Positions 35,358 to 44,597 are shown, numbered from the stretch's first letter. The stretch: 64,000 bases of DNA from Pseudomonadota bacterium (GCA_018240435.1 JAFEFT010000036.1:31028-95027); one strand, 5' to 3'. Notes: generated from the sequence alone by a model not told the origin. Translations and numbers: made by a program.

Positions 35358-36431
35358 ATGATCCAGACACGCGCCCTGCTCTTCGCCGGACTTCTGGTGC
35401 TGGCCGCATGCAACGGCGGCCAGAAAGCTCCCGGCGTGCCGGCACTGCCGCACCTCGACACGTTCACGGTGCGCGCAAGCGGCGTTGGCCAGGGACGCAC
35501 CTGGGATGGCGTGGTCGAAGCGGTGCAGCAGGCCGACCTGTCGGCGCAGACCGCAGGTCGCGTGGTCGCTGTCGATGCCGACGTCAATGATCGCGTTGCC
35601 GCGGGCGCGGTGTTGCTGCGCCTGACCGCCGTCGAGCAGCAGGCGGGCGCCGACGTGGCGCGTGCGCAACTGCGAGCAGCCGAAGCCGCGGCGGCCGAAG
35701 CGCAGGCCACGTTCGCGCGGTATTCGGCACTGGCGGCCAGACAACTCGTCTCGCGCCTGCAGATCGACCAGTTGCGGGCGGCGCGCGACAGCGCCGTGGC
35801 CGCGCGCGATGCGGCCCGCGCGCAGTTGGCGCAGGCCGGGCAGCAGGCCGACTACACCGTCGTCCGCGCACCGTTCGCCGGCATCGTCAGTGCGCGCCGG
35901 GTCGAGCCCGGCGAGAGCCTCGCGCCCGGGCAGGCGCTGATGTCGCTGTATGCGCCCGGTGCGCTGCGGATCGAGGTGCAGGTGCCGCAGTCCGACGCGG
36001 ATGCGATTCGCGCACACCCCCGGGCGAGCGTGCTGCTGGCCGACGGCCGCAGCGTCGATGCGGCGGGCGTCACAGTGTTTCCGTCCGCCGATCCGGCGAC
36101 GCACAGCGTCAACGTCCGTGTCGTCCTGCCCGCGCTGAAAGAGCCGCTTCAACCGGGTGCCACCGCCAAGGTCATGTTCGCGAATTCCGGCAGCGCCGGC
36201 GCGTTGCAGGTTCCGCGTGCCGCGCTCGTGCAGCGCGGCGAGGTCAGCGGCGTGTACGTGCTGGAAGGCAACCGGCTGTCGCTGCGCCAGTTGCGTGTGG
36301 GTCAGCGTGCTGGCGATCAAGTGGAAGTGCTCGCGGGACTGAAGGACGGCGAGACGGTCGCGTCCGATCCGGTCGCAGCCCTGCAGGCACTGGCCGCACA
36401 ACGCAAGGCAGCCGGACATGCCGGTGAATGA
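35358..36431 (+). CDS. RND efflux periplasmic adaptor (lipoprotein)
   Basis: A 357-residue membrane fusion protein that links an inner membrane pump to an outer membrane channel. It starts with a lipobox (GLLVLAAC). It has the half-lipoyl halves (QTAGRVVAVDADVNDRV and VVRAPFAGIVSARRVEPGE) around an Ala-rich alpha hairpin (about 100-165), then beta-barrel and membrane-proximal parts. It overlaps the pump gene by 14 bases. No outer membrane factor is encoded nearby, so a TolC-like partner must be supplied elsewhere. Confidence 0.92.
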   Translation: MIQTRALLFAGLLVLAACNGGQKAPGVPALPHLDTFTVRASGVGQGRTWDGVVEAVQQADLSAQTAGRVVAVDADVNDRVAAGAVLLRLTAVEQQAGADVARAQLRAAEAAAAEAQATFARYSALAARQLVSRLQIDQLRAARDSAVAARDAARAQLAQAGQQADYTVVRAPFAGIVSARRVEPGESLAPGQALMSLYAPGALRIEVQVPQSDADAIRAHPRASVLLADGRSVDAAGVTVFPSADPATHSVNVRVVLPALKEPLQPGATAKVMFANSGSAGALQVPRAALVQRGEVSGVYVLEGNRLSLRQLRVGQRAGDQVEVLAGLKDGETVASDPVAALQALAAQRKAAGHAGE

Positions 36432-39400
36432 GTTCGGCTCCGTTGGCCGCATGGGTCTGTCGGGACGGCTCGCCGCCGCGTTCCAGTCCAACCCGCTGAC
36501 GCCGATCCTCGCAATCCTCGGCCTGCTGTTGGGCCTGGTCGCGGTGATGATCACGCCGCGTGAGGAAGAGCCGCAGATCGACGTGACGATGGCGAACGTG
36601 TTCGTGCCGTTCCCGGGCGCCAGCGCGCGCGACGTCGAGCAGTTGGTCAGCACGCCGCTGGAGCAGAAGCTCTCCGAGATCGAGGGCGTCAAGCACGTCT
36701 ACTCGACCAGTCGCCCGGGCATGGCGGTGCTCACCGTCGAATACACGGTCGGCGTGCAGCGCCAGCCGGCACTCGTGCGCCTGTACAACGAGGTGTTCTC
36801 GAACCAGGACTGGATGCCGGCCGGCGCCGGGGTCGGCCAGCCGCTGGTCAAGCCCAAGGGCATCGACGACGTGCCGGTGATGGCGCTGACGTTGTGGACG
36901 GACGATCCGCAACGCGGCGCCATCGAGCTGGCCGAAGTGGCGCACACGCTGGAAACCGAGATCAAGCGCATCCCCGGAACGCGCGACGTCTACACGATCG
37001 GCGCGCCGGATCGGGTGGTGCTGGCGACGCTGGATCCATCGAAGCTCGCCGCGTACAACCTGACCGTATCGGATCTCGCGCAGACGCTGCAGGCGGCCAA
37101 TGCGGTGCGCCAGGCCGGCGAGCGCGTCGGCGGTGATCGCGCGGTACCCGTCACCGCGGGCACGTTCCTGGCCGACGCGGACGCGGTGTCCGGCCTGGTG
37201 ATCGGCGTGAAGGACGGTCGCCCCCTGCACCTGTCCGACGTCGCCGAGGTGCAAGCCGGTGCCGATGTCGCCGCACGCTACGCCTGGCATGGCGCGCCGC
37301 CGGGGCGCGCGGGACCGGTGGGCGGACTCGCCCCCGCGGTGACGATCGCCATCGCCAAGAAGCCCGGCAGCAACGCCGCTGACATCACCAGCGCCGTCAC
37401 CGGGCGCATGGACCAGATCAAGGGCGAACTGATTCCGCAGGGTGTCCATGTCACCGTCACTCGCGACTATGGACAGACAGCGACCGACAAGGCGGTAAAG
37501 CTGATCGAGAAGCTGGTGTTCGCGACCGCCTCGGTGATCCTGCTCGTGCTGTTCGCGCTCGGTTGGCGCGAGGCGATCGTGGTCGGCAGCGCGGTCGTGC
37601 TCACCTTGTCGGTCACGCTGTTCGCCTCGTGGGCCATGGGCTTCACGCTCAATCGCGTGTCGCTCTTCGCATTGATCTTTTCGATCGGCATCCTGGTCGA
37701 CGATGCCATCGTGATCGTCGAGAACATCCACCGGCACATGACGCGCGATGGCAAGTCTCTGCGCGAGGCGATCCCGCCAGCCGTGGACGAGGTCGGCGGG
37801 CCGACGATCCTGGCCACTTTCACTGTGATCGCAGCTCTGATGCCGATGGCCTTCGTGTCCGGGCTGATGGGTCCCTACATGCGGCCGATTCCGATCAACG
37901 CTTCGGTCGGCATGCTGCTGTCGCTGGCCATCGCGCTGATCGTCACACCATGGCTGTCGCTGAAGCTGCTCTCGCGGCATGCGTCGAGGCAGGCCGACGA
38001 CAGCCACGAACCGGCGACGCCGGAAGGCGGCAATCGCCTGCATCGGCTGTTCGGCACGATCATGCGGCCGTTCCTCGACCCCGCCACCGGTGGCCGTCGG
38101 CGCACGCTGTTCTTCGGCGGCATCGTCGTGCTGGTCGTGCTGGCGGCTTCGCTCGCGGTGATGCAGTTCGTGGTCCTGAAGATGCTGCCGTTCGACAACA
38201 AGTCCGAATTCCAGGTGGTCGTGGATACCCCGGAAGGGACCACGCTGGAGGAGACGAATGCATTGCTGGTCGAACTGGCCGCCGCCGTCGACCGCGTCCC
38301 CGAGGTGCTGGACTACCAGGGTTATGCAGGCACGTCGGCGCCGATGAATTTCAACGGACTGGTGCGCCAGTATTTCCTGCGCAGCGGCAGCAATGTCGGC
38401 GACCTTCAGGTCAACCTCGTCGACAAGCGCCTGCGCAAGCGCCAGAGCCACGAGATCGCCAGCGCGCTGCGCCCGGCACTGGCCGCGATCGGCATGCGCC
38501 ACGGCGCTTCTGTCAAGGTGGTGGAAGTCCCTCCCGGTCCGCCGGTGCTGTCGCCGCTGGTGGCCGAGGTCTACGGCCCCGACTACGCGCGCAGCCGCAC
38601 GCTGGCGCTGGCGCTGGAACAGCGCTTCCTGAGGACCCGGGACATCGTCGATGTCGATACCAGCGTCGAGAGCGACGCGCCGCGCGAAACCCTCGTCGTC
38701 GACCGCGCCCGCGCCGCGACCCTGGGAGTGCCGCAGTCAGCGATCGCCGATGCACTGGCCGCCGCCGTGTCGGGGCTGGACGCGACGTATCTGCACGACG
38801 GTGCGTCCAAGTACCCGCGGCCGATCCGCCTGCGATTGCCAGCTTCCGAACAGGCCACGATCGACCGCCTGCTCACCCTGCGCGTGCGCGGCGGCCAGGG
38901 TCAACTGGTGCCCTTGTCCGAGCTGGTCACCGTGCAGCGCGCGCCGTGGGACGGCGCGATCCTGCACAAGGACCTGCTGCCGGTCGTCTATGTCACCGGC
39001 GACGAGGCCGGTGGGCTGGACAGCCCGCTGTACGGCATGTTCGACCTCGTGAGCCAGTTGAATCGCAACACCGTGGAGGGTCAGAAGATCGCGCAGACCT
39101 TCATCGCCCAGCCGGCGGACACCAGCGATTTCGCGATCAAGTGGGACGGCGAATGGCAGATCACCTACGAGACCTTCCGCGACATGGGCATCGCCTACGC
39201 GGCCGGGATGGTCCTGATCTACCTGCTGGTGGTCGCCCAGTTCCGCAGCTACCTCGTGCCGCTGGTGATCATGGCGCCGATCCCGCTGACCGTGATCGGG
39301 GTGATGCCGGGCCACGCCCTGCTCGGCGCGCAATTCACCGCGACCTCGATGATCGGCATGATCGCGCTGGCCGGCATCATCGTGCGCAACTCGATCCTGC

Positions 39401-39702
39401 TGGTGGACTTCATCAACCAGTCCATCGCCGAAGGCCGCAGCCCCGAGGATGCCGTGGTTGAAGCCTGCGCGGTGCGCGCCAAGCCGATTGTGCTGACCGG
39501 CGTGGCGGCGATGATGGGCGCGTTCTTCATCGTCGACGACCCGATCTTCAACGGCCTGGCGGTCTCGCTGGTGTTCGGCATCCTGGTGTCCACCGTGTTG
39601 ACGCTGGTGGTGATTCCGTTGCTGTATTACACCTTGCTCAAGCGCGTAAAGATCGCGCCAGCGTCCCCGCCCATCGTGGCCGGCCCCGAGCGAGCGTCAT
39701 GA
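36418..39702 (+). CDS. RND efflux transporter inner membrane permease
   Basis: A 1094-residue proton-driven pump with the two repeated halves of the RND family: a first helix, a large periplasmic loop, then grouped helices in each half. TM4 carries the proton-relay pair IGILVDDAIVIVENI, and the periplasmic porter domains are full length. The substrate cannot be told from sequence. Its position in a cluster with SQR-like, DUF2892 and thioredoxin genes suggests export of a sulfur-stress or toxic compound rather than a general drug. The stop overlaps the trxC start (ATGA). Confidence 0.93.
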   Translation: MPVNEFGSVGRMGLSGRLAAAFQSNPLTPILAILGLLLGLVAVMITPREEEPQIDVTMANVFVPFPGASARDVEQLVSTPLEQKLSEIEGVKHVYSTSRPGMAVLTVEYTVGVQRQPALVRLYNEVFSNQDWMPAGAGVGQPLVKPKGIDDVPVMALTLWTDDPQRGAIELAEVAHTLETEIKRIPGTRDVYTIGAPDRVVLATLDPSKLAAYNLTVSDLAQTLQAANAVRQAGERVGGDRAVPVTAGTFLADADAVSGLVIGVKDGRPLHLSDVAEVQAGADVAARYAWHGAPPGRAGPVGGLAPAVTIAIAKKPGSNAADITSAVTGRMDQIKGELIPQGVHVTVTRDYGQTATDKAVKLIEKLVFATASVILLVLFALGWREAIVVGSAVVLTLSVTLFASWAMGFTLNRVSLFALIFSIGILVDDAIVIVENIHRHMTRDGKSLREAIPPAVDEVGGPTILATFTVIAALMPMAFVSGLMGPYMRPIPINASVGMLLSLAIALIVTPWLSLKLLSRHASRQADDSHEPATPEGGNRLHRLFGTIMRPFLDPATGGRRRTLFFGGIVVLVVLAASLAVMQFVVLKMLPFDNKSEFQVVVDTPEGTTLEETNALLVELAAAVDRVPEVLDYQGYAGTSAPMNFNGLVRQYFLRSGSNVGDLQVNLVDKRLRKRQSHEIASALRPALAAIGMRHGASVKVVEVPPGPPVLSPLVAEVYGPDYARSRTLALALEQRFLRTRDIVDVDTSVESDAPRETLVVDRARAATLGVPQSAIADALAAAVSGLDATYLHDGASKYPRPIRLRLPASEQATIDRLLTLRVRGGQGQLVPLSELVTVQRAPWDGAILHKDLLPVVYVTGDEAGGLDSPLYGMFDLVSQLNRNTVEGQKIAQTFIAQPADTSDFAIKWDGEWQITYETFRDMGIAYAAGMVLIYLLVVAQFRSYLVPLVIMAPIPLTVIGVMPGHALLGAQFTATSMIGMIALAGIIVRNSILLVDFINQSIAEGRSPEDAVVEACAVRAKPIVLTGVAAMMGAFFIVDDPIFNGLAVSLVFGILVSTVLTLVVIPLLYYTLLKRVKIAPASPPIVAGPERAS

Positions 39703-40169
39703 ACGAATCCATCGTGATGGTCTGCCCGCATTGCCTCGCAGCCAACCGGGTGCCGTCCGCGCGGCTGGGCGACGCGCCAACCTGCGGGCGTTGCCACAAG
39801 CCCCTGTTCGACGCACATCCGTTGGTGCTCGATGGCGCCCGTTTCGACCTCCACGCGGCGCGGAGCGAACTGCCCCTGCTGGTGGACTTCTGGGCGCCGT
39901 GGTGCGGTCCGTGCCGGATCATGGCACCGCACTTCGAAGCGGCCGCCGCGCAACTCGAACCGCACATGCGGCTCGGCAAGGTCGATACCGAGGCCGAACC
40001 CGGGCTGGGCGCGCGCTTCAACATCCGCAGCATTCCGACCCTGGCGCTGTTCGTCGGCGGTCGCGAAGTGGCGCGCCAGGCCGGCGCGCTGTCGACCGCC
40101 GATATCGTGGCCTGGGCACGCGGGCAGTCGCGCCAGGCGAACGTGTCAGCGCGTGCCAGGAAATCGTGA
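39699..40169 (+). CDS. trxC: Thioredoxin 2
   Basis: A 156-residue thioredoxin with an N-terminal zinc ribbon (VCPHCLAAN and CGRCHKPLF; two CxxC pairs). A standard thioredoxin fold holds the active site WCGPC (about residue 70) and a cis-proline in SIPT. TrxC reduces disulfides and persulfides and is oxidative-stress linked in E. coli. Translational overlap with the RND gene places it at the end of the SQR-like operon, where persulfide reduction is a sensible task. Confidence 0.95.
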   Translation: MNESIVMVCPHCLAANRVPSARLGDAPTCGRCHKPLFDAHPLVLDGARFDLHAARSELPLLVDFWAPWCGPCRIMAPHFEAAAAQLEPHMRLGKVDTEAEPGLGARFNIRSIPTLALFVGGREVARQAGALSTADIVAWARGQSRQANVSARARKS

Positions 40170-40190
40170 CGGGCGCGCCTGCCGGCGAAG

Positions 40191-40721
40191 TCAGTCGCCG
40201 CCGGCCAGCAGGTATTCGCGCACGAGTTCCCGCGCGCGATGCAGGCGGCTCTTGATGGCACCGGCGGGTTCGCCCAGGCGCTGCGCAATCTCGGCGATGG
40301 TGAGCTCCTCGAAGTCGCGCAGCAGCACGACCTCGAGGTAGTGGGCCGGCAGCGATTCGAGCGCGTGCGCCAGGTCCAGTCGCAGCGTGGCGTCGCTGCG
40401 CTGTTCCAGGCGCTGCTCGATCTGGTCCTCCGCGGTCGGTTCGTGACGGAACATCATCTGTTCCAGGCGCTTGCACTCGCGGCGGATCACCGTGAACAAC
40501 CATGAGGAGAACGCCGCCGCGGCTTTCAGCGCGCGCACCTTGCGGGTGATGACCAGCAGCGACTCCTGGACCGCGTCGTCGACGTCGCTGGCGTGGCAAT
40601 GCCGGCGCGCGTAGCGACGCGCGTCGGCCTGGCAGACCGTCAGCAGCCGTTCGACCGCCACCGCGTCGCCGGTCTGCGCCGCGTGGATCAGATCCGTTCG
40701 GTCGACGACGCCAGCGCTCAC
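40191..40721 (-). CDS. ECF-type RNA polymerase sigma factor
   Basis: A 176-residue sigma-70 factor with region 2 (DVDDAVQESLLVITRKV and FSSWLFTVIRRECKR) and region 4 (LPAHYLEVVLLRDFEELTI, AEIAQRLGEPAGAIKSRLHRAREL). It starts with GTG at 40719-40721, overlapping the DUF2892 stop (GTGA), so the pair is translated together. No anti-sigma factor gene is adjacent. It may control the divergent cysteine-rich peptide through the long palindrome between them. Confidence 0.9.
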   Translation of the reverse strand: MSAGVVDRTDLIHAAQTGDAVAVERLLTVCQADARRYARRHCHASDVDDAVQESLLVITRKVRALKAAAAFSSWLFTVIRRECKRLEQMMFRHEPTAEDQIEQRLEQRSDATLRLDLAHALESLPAHYLEVVLLRDFEELTIAEIAQRLGEPAGAIKSRLHRARELVREYLLAGGD

Positions 40722-40933
40722 CGTGCGTGCCCCTTGTCGAGCTTGCGGCCGACCATAGCGCACATCGGGCAAAAGCCGAACAGGCCCGTCATCGCCAGCA
40801 TCGCACCCATGACGCCCAGGCCCACCGCGAGCATGGAAGCGCCCCAGTTCATGCCGGCATAGGCCAGCCCGGCGATGCCCATCGCGATGCGCAGGACGCG
40901 TTCCCATTGCGGGACATTCTTGACGTAGAACAT
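40718..40933 (-). CDS. DUF2892 (YgaP-like) membrane protein
   Basis: A 71-residue protein with two membrane helices (IAMGIAGLAYAGMNWGA and VGLGVMGAMLAMTGLFGF). FCPMCAMVG is the DUF2892 hallmark, here with a CxxC-like pair that could bind metal or sulfur. It is the first gene of a pair with the sigma factor. A ribosome site (aaaggag) precedes it. Confidence 0.88.
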   Translation of the reverse strand: MFYVKNVPQWERVLRIAMGIAGLAYAGMNWGASMLAVGLGVMGAMLAMTGLFGFCPMCAMVGRKLDKGHAR

Positions 40934-40980
40934 GTCGATCTCCTTTCTCGGTTGGGTTGAGGACGACCCTCATCCACCCA

Positions 40981-41054
40981 GAGGCGGCAACCTGCCCAAA
41001 CGGTTCGCGGGAATTTTTTCCCGTTCGCGAACCGTTTGGCCCCTTCGCCGCCTC
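40981..41054. promoter_or_regulatory. Long palindrome between divergent genes
   Basis: Perfect 14-bp arms ccaaacggttcgcg (40996-41009) and cgcgaaccgtttgg (41026-41039) surround ggaattttttcccgtt. An outer match gaggcggc ... gccgcctc (40981-41054) extends the dyad. It is nearly centred between the DUF2892-sigma pair and the cysteine-rich peptide gene, so a shared operator or paired promoters are likely. Confidence 0.75.
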
Positions 41055-41110
41055 CTGTCCGATGAGGCCCAGCCTCTCGACGATCCAACCCCACCGACCG
41101 GAGATACCCG

Positions 41111-41410
41111 ATGAAGACTTCCCTGAAGATGGCCTCGCTGGCCGCCCTGACCGCCGCTACCCTCGCGCTCCCCGCCGCGGCTGCCGGACGGCAGGACGCG
41201 CAGGGCTCCTGCCAACCCGCCGCGGGCATGAGCAAGTGCGGCACCGCATCCGCCACCCGCTGCGGCGCCACGCACGCCTCGATGTCCGGAGCCAGGTGCG
41301 CCAGCAAGTGCGGCGCGCATCGCCACCATCGTTCCCGGCACCACCGGAACGCATGCGCCGCCAAGTCAGGGGCAGCATCATGCGCGCCCAAATGCGCCGC
41401 CAGTCACTGA
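41111..41410 (+). CDS. Secreted Cys/His-rich small peptide, HvfA-like
   Basis: A 99-residue precursor with a signal peptide (MASLAALTAATLALPAAAA) and a mature part holding eight cysteines, often as KCG or RCG, plus a His-rich patch (HRHHRSRHHR). This pattern resembles HvfA/bufferin-type metal-buffering peptides, some of which are modified by DUF692 (MNIO) enzymes with a DUF2063 partner. Neither partner gene is in this window. A nearby sigma factor and DUF2892 gene fit metal or sulfur stress. Copper binding is a guess from composition. Confidence 0.75.
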   Translation: MKTSLKMASLAALTAATLALPAAAAGRQDAQGSCQPAAGMSKCGTASATRCGATHASMSGARCASKCGAHRHHRSRHHRNACAAKSGAASCAPKCAASH

Positions 41411-42093
41411 GGCGACCAGCCAGGCCGCGGAGCGGGCAGCGTTCCAGCTGCCCGCTCATCGCTGGGCATCGGTTGCTCGCGGTCTACGCCGGCCTGGCCG
41501 AACGCGGCGAGCACCTGCTCGATGGCTTGCTGCGAGGCGAGTCCCCGAAGCAGTGGATGCACTATCCCGCCGAAGACGCCATCGACGCCCAGAGCGGCTT
41601 CCAGTGGTTCTACCACTCGCATGCCCCCGGAGACCGAGCGGGGTCGGAAGAGCATGGGCATTTCCACGTGTTCGCCCGCCGCTCGCTGTGGTCGCGCCGG
41701 CTGCGATCGACGTCGGAGAAATCTTTCGCTGCGATGACCGGACACCCGGGCCAGCGGGTCCAGACCCGTCACCTGTTCGGTATCGGCATGAGCGCGAAGG
41801 GAGTTCCAGTCCAACTGTTCACGGTCAACAGTTGGGTCACCGGCGACTTGATGCTCAGCGCCCAGACGACAGACAACCTACTCGCGGGAATGACACTGGC
41901 GACCGGTCATCCGGACATCGATGCGGTCATCGAGAGCGTGGCGACACTGTGCCGGGACGAGATCCGCTGCCTGCTCGCCCTGCGTGACGCCAGGATCGCG
42001 ACGGCGTCGCCGCAGCATGTACTGGACGAACCGCGCCTGGAGGTTCTGTCGGAAGTAGCGATCGACCTTGACCGGAAACTCGCAACGACCTGA
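41380..42093 (+). CDS. DUF6969-like protein
   Basis: About 237 residues. Conserved phrases include QWMHYPAEDAIDAQSGFQWF, EEHGHFHVFAR and HLFGIGMSAKGVPVQLFTVN, resembling the uncharacterised DUF6969 family. Histidines in HGHFHVF suggest metal binding. I take the ATG at 41380, which would overlap the end of the peptide gene by 31 bases; ATG 41392 is also possible. Overlap implies co-expression with the peptide. The function is not known. Confidence 0.65.
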   Translation: MRAQMRRQSLRRPARPRSGQRSSCPLIAGHRLLAVYAGLAERGEHLLDGLLRGESPKQWMHYPAEDAIDAQSGFQWFYHSHAPGDRAGSEEHGHFHVFARRSLWSRRLRSTSEKSFAAMTGHPGQRVQTRHLFGIGMSAKGVPVQLFTVNSWVTGDLMLSAQTTDNLLAGMTLATGHPDIDAVIESVATLCRDEIRCLLALRDARIATASPQHVLDEPRLEVLSEVAIDLDRKLATT

Positions 42094-42107
42094 AAGGAGA
42101 GCAACCC

Positions 42108-42263
42108 ATGTTCTGCAGTGCCTCAATCACCGAACACCTGCTGCGCGGCGCGCTGGCATGCATCGCGATTGCGGCCGCATTCGCCGCGATGCCCCAGGTC
42201 TGGCCGACGTTTGTCCTTCTGCCCATCGCGCTGGTTCTCATGCGCGGATGGCTTGCACGATGA
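42108..42263 (+). CDS. 51-residue membrane protein
   Basis: A small frame with a strong ribosome site (aaaggagag) right behind the DUF6969-like gene. Its product has two hydrophobic segments (ALACIAIAAAFAAMP and TFVLLPIALVLMRGW) and a short cytoplasmic tail. It looks like a DUF2892-type or similar two-helix protein without the CP motif. Identity is unknown. Its size is below common gene-finder limits. Confidence 0.55.
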   Translation: MFCSASITEHLLRGALACIAIAAAFAAMPQVWPTFVLLPIALVLMRGWLAR

Positions 42264-42328
42264 CCTGTTCGGTTGTCAGCGTGGCGAAGTCGTCGGGTAC
42301 TTTGCCCTCAATTCAGTCGCGTTCTGTA

Positions 42329-42943
42329 CTACGCTGTATTGGGGAGCAATCCTTCGAACATTTCACGAGACCAACGTGCGTGATCCTCGATCAGCTGCAC
42401 GTATGCCGCGTTTCTCCACACCACCAGATCAGCCACTATTTCTTCTATCGACAAGACATCGCCGAAACCGAAAGCTTCGGAGACCGCCGTTCGACCTGCC
42501 ACCGAACAACGCCCCCAGATGAGGATCCCGCCGGCGATGGCGATCGGCTTTCGAGCCACCTGGACCTCGAAGTGAGATGGGTCTCGACACGAGCGCAGGA
42601 AGATGTCGAAGGCCGGTTTGTTGTGATGTGCCAGCTGCTGAGGGGATTCGAGCTCGAAGTACTTGAAGCCCTCGTATGCGATCTCGCACTTCATCTCGGC
42701 AACGAAGGCATGTCCCGTCGCGCGCGATCGCAAGGTGAAGTCGAGTGTGTGTGCCTTGCGTTGTCCAGGTTCGCGCAAGGAAGGACGTCCCAGGTTTTCG
42801 TACGGCGCCCGAGGATCGTCGGCCCAACACGCAACAATCTGTTCGCTGAAGATTCCGAACTGTCGGGAGAGAAAGTTGTCGCGAGCGCGCAACTGTGACT
42901 TGAACAGACGCTCGAACGAAGTCTCGGCTGCGATAGCCATCAC
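42329..42943 (-). CDS. Possible PD-(D/E)XK-type nuclease
   Basis: A 204-residue protein with the spacing of a restriction-like nuclease core: Asp68 (HTLDFTLRS), then Glu83-x-Lys85 (VAEMKCEIAYEG). Helices rich in aromatic residues follow. I do not recognise a named family, so nuclease activity is an inference from these residues. It lies 14 bp downstream of the abiEii-like toxin gene on the same strand, in a position that fits a third defence component or an unrelated passenger. Confidence 0.5.
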   Translation of the reverse strand: MMAIAAETSFERLFKSQLRARDNFLSRQFGIFSEQIVACWADDPRAPYENLGRPSLREPGQRKAHTLDFTLRSRATGHAFVAEMKCEIAYEGFKYFELESPQQLAHHNKPAFDIFLRSCRDPSHFEVQVARKPIAIAGGILIWGRCSVAGRTAVSEAFGFGDVLSIEEIVADLVVWRNAAYVQLIEDHARWSREMFEGLLPNTA

Positions 42944-42957
42944 TGCCCCATGGGTCG

Positions 42958-43965
42958 TCAGTTGCTGTTAATTGCCTCTTCCAGCACCCGCAGTCGCTCC
43001 ATGACAGCATCGAAATCCGGTGGCTCTCCGTAGAACATCCCGCCGGCGATCATCGCCTTCAGATCCGCGCCGACCGCCTCGCGGAGTGCGTCGGTCGGAG
43101 CAAGTCGGAAGCCGCCTGCGAGGCACGCGTCATAGTTCGCGTAAGAAGTGCTGTAAAAGACCTTCTTGTGCTTTACGACGTCCGCGAGAAGATCGCGGTT
43201 CGCTATCGCGCGACTGCCGATCTCGTGATCGGCGAGCGATGCCAGATCGCACCAGTGCCTCGACATGCGATGAGCATCGGCCTTCAGTTCCTTGCGATGG
43301 CACTCCACATGGATCAGCGTGGCCTTCTCCCAGAACGTTCGTTCGGGAGCCAGCACGGTGGCCGTCGCGATCGGGAGTTCGAGGCCTGAGAGATGCTCAG
43401 CGATGTAGGGCCGGATGACGTGCCCTGCGTTGGGCTCCGTGATGTTCCTGCCGCCGAGTTCTATCAACACGCTTTCGGTCAGATAGCCGCCGCTCTTGTC
43501 CAGCGCGGACGGGTAGTAGATTCGAACCTCTTCACCGTTGTCACTGACTTCGACGTGCGCCTGACCGTCTGGGATTTCCTCTCGCAATCTCGTCTCGAGA
43601 AAGGGAACGATGACACCTCGGGAGTGGTCCCGCACGAAGCCTTTCAACTGATCGCTGAACTTCTTCAGCTTGGTTCCGGAGTGGGCCGGATCGAAGGGGT
43701 CCAGATCGTGTCCGAAGCCCCGATAGTCCAGGGTGACGTCGACATCTTCCGAGAAGCGATGGATCGCACCGTACACCTTGGAGAGCGACGTCCCGCCCTT
43801 AAATGCCATCGGCAGCCGCTCCGGCATGCCGAACAGCTGCTGCAACGCCCAGCAGACCCACACGTCCTTTTCCAGGACGAGCGGCAGGCGCCCGAGCTCG
43901 GGCGCCAGGCCGTTCAGGATTTCCGCTTGCTCGCTGAGGGGCAGGCGCACGAAGTGCTCAGCCAT
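42958..43965 (-). CDS. AbiEii/AbiGii-family nucleotidyltransferase toxin
   Basis: A 335-residue protein of the DNA polymerase beta-like nucleotidyltransferase superfamily used by AbiE abortive-infection systems. The catalytic site is FKGGTSLSK followed by RFSEDVDVTLD, giving the G-S/T and D-x-D metal ligands. Length is typical. Its ATG lies 8 bases inside the antitoxin gene, so translation is coupled. AbiEii toxins block growth when phage infection upsets the balance; some modify tRNA. Confidence 0.9.
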   Translation of the reverse strand: MAEHFVRLPLSEQAEILNGLAPELGRLPLVLEKDVWVCWALQQLFGMPERLPMAFKGGTSLSKVYGAIHRFSEDVDVTLDYRGFGHDLDPFDPAHSGTKLKKFSDQLKGFVRDHSRGVIVPFLETRLREEIPDGQAHVEVSDNGEEVRIYYPSALDKSGGYLTESVLIELGGRNITEPNAGHVIRPYIAEHLSGLELPIATATVLAPERTFWEKATLIHVECHRKELKADAHRMSRHWCDLASLADHEIGSRAIANRDLLADVVKHKKVFYSTSYANYDACLAGGFRLAPTDALREAVGADLKAMIAGGMFYGEPPDFDAVMERLRVLEEAINSN

Positions 43966-44569
43966 GAACTGCCGATTCCCGTTCGAAGCGTCGGAAAGTC
44001 TCGATCATCCAGCCGGGCATCGACTCCTTCGCCGAAGCCAAGGCTTCGAACTCCTCGGCCGACAGTTTTCGGCGAATCCTTGAGATGGCCTGAGGCGTGA
44101 CCTGCTTGCGGCCGAGGTACCACAACGCCGACAGCGCCAGCCCCGCCGGCCGGCCAGCCAGCGCCAGCTTCCGGGGCGCAACGTGCTTGAGAACGACCTG
44201 CATCTTGCCCATTCGGAATCGCTTGCTCGCACCGGAAGTGCAATAGACGGGCTGTGTCGGTGTCTGGGTCGTGAGCTCGAAGCGTCGCGCCGCCTCGGCG
44301 CCATGCACCTGCACGGTGCCGCCCGAGGCCTTGGCAACGGACTCGGCCACCTTGCCTGGTTCGGGCAATACCTTGCCGAGATACCGATTTTCCGCGGGCC
44401 GCACAAAGACCCCTCGGGTCACGCGGGTGATGAAGCCGCTCTTGACCAGTCGGGAGAGTGCCTGATCCACCGACGCGCGCGAACCTGCGCCCAGAAGCGC
44501 AGCCGTGGTGAACGGCTCGCCGGCAGGCAGGCTCTGGACATGGGAACGGACGCGCTCGATCGTGTTCAT
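43958..44569 (-). CDS. AbiEi-type antitoxin / DUF6088 family regulator
   Basis: A 203-residue protein with an N-terminal winged helix (ALLGAGSRASVDQALSRLVKSG and ITRVTRGVFVRP) and a C-terminal antitoxin domain. AbiEi-type proteins neutralise the toxin and repress their own operon. I choose the ATG at 44567-44569, right beside the operator dyad; the frame upstream crosses that dyad. It overlaps the toxin gene by 8 bases. Confidence 0.87.
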   Translation of the reverse strand: MNTIERVRSHVQSLPAGEPFTTAALLGAGSRASVDQALSRLVKSGFITRVTRGVFVRPAENRYLGKVLPEPGKVAESVAKASGGTVQVHGAEAARRFELTTQTPTQPVYCTSGASKRFRMGKMQVVLKHVAPRKLALAGRPAGLALSALWYLGRKQVTPQAISRIRRKLSAEEFEALASAKESMPGWMIETFRRFERESAVHG

Positions 44570-44597
44570 GTCAGAAAATATATCAATGTTTCTGACA
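44569..44597. promoter_or_regulatory. Dyad operator of the AbiE-like pair
   Basis: Perfect 9-bp arms tgtcagaaa and tttctgaca around an 11-base AT-rich spacer, abutting the antitoxin start. It fits known autoregulation of AbiE pairs through inverted repeats. Confidence 0.75.
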
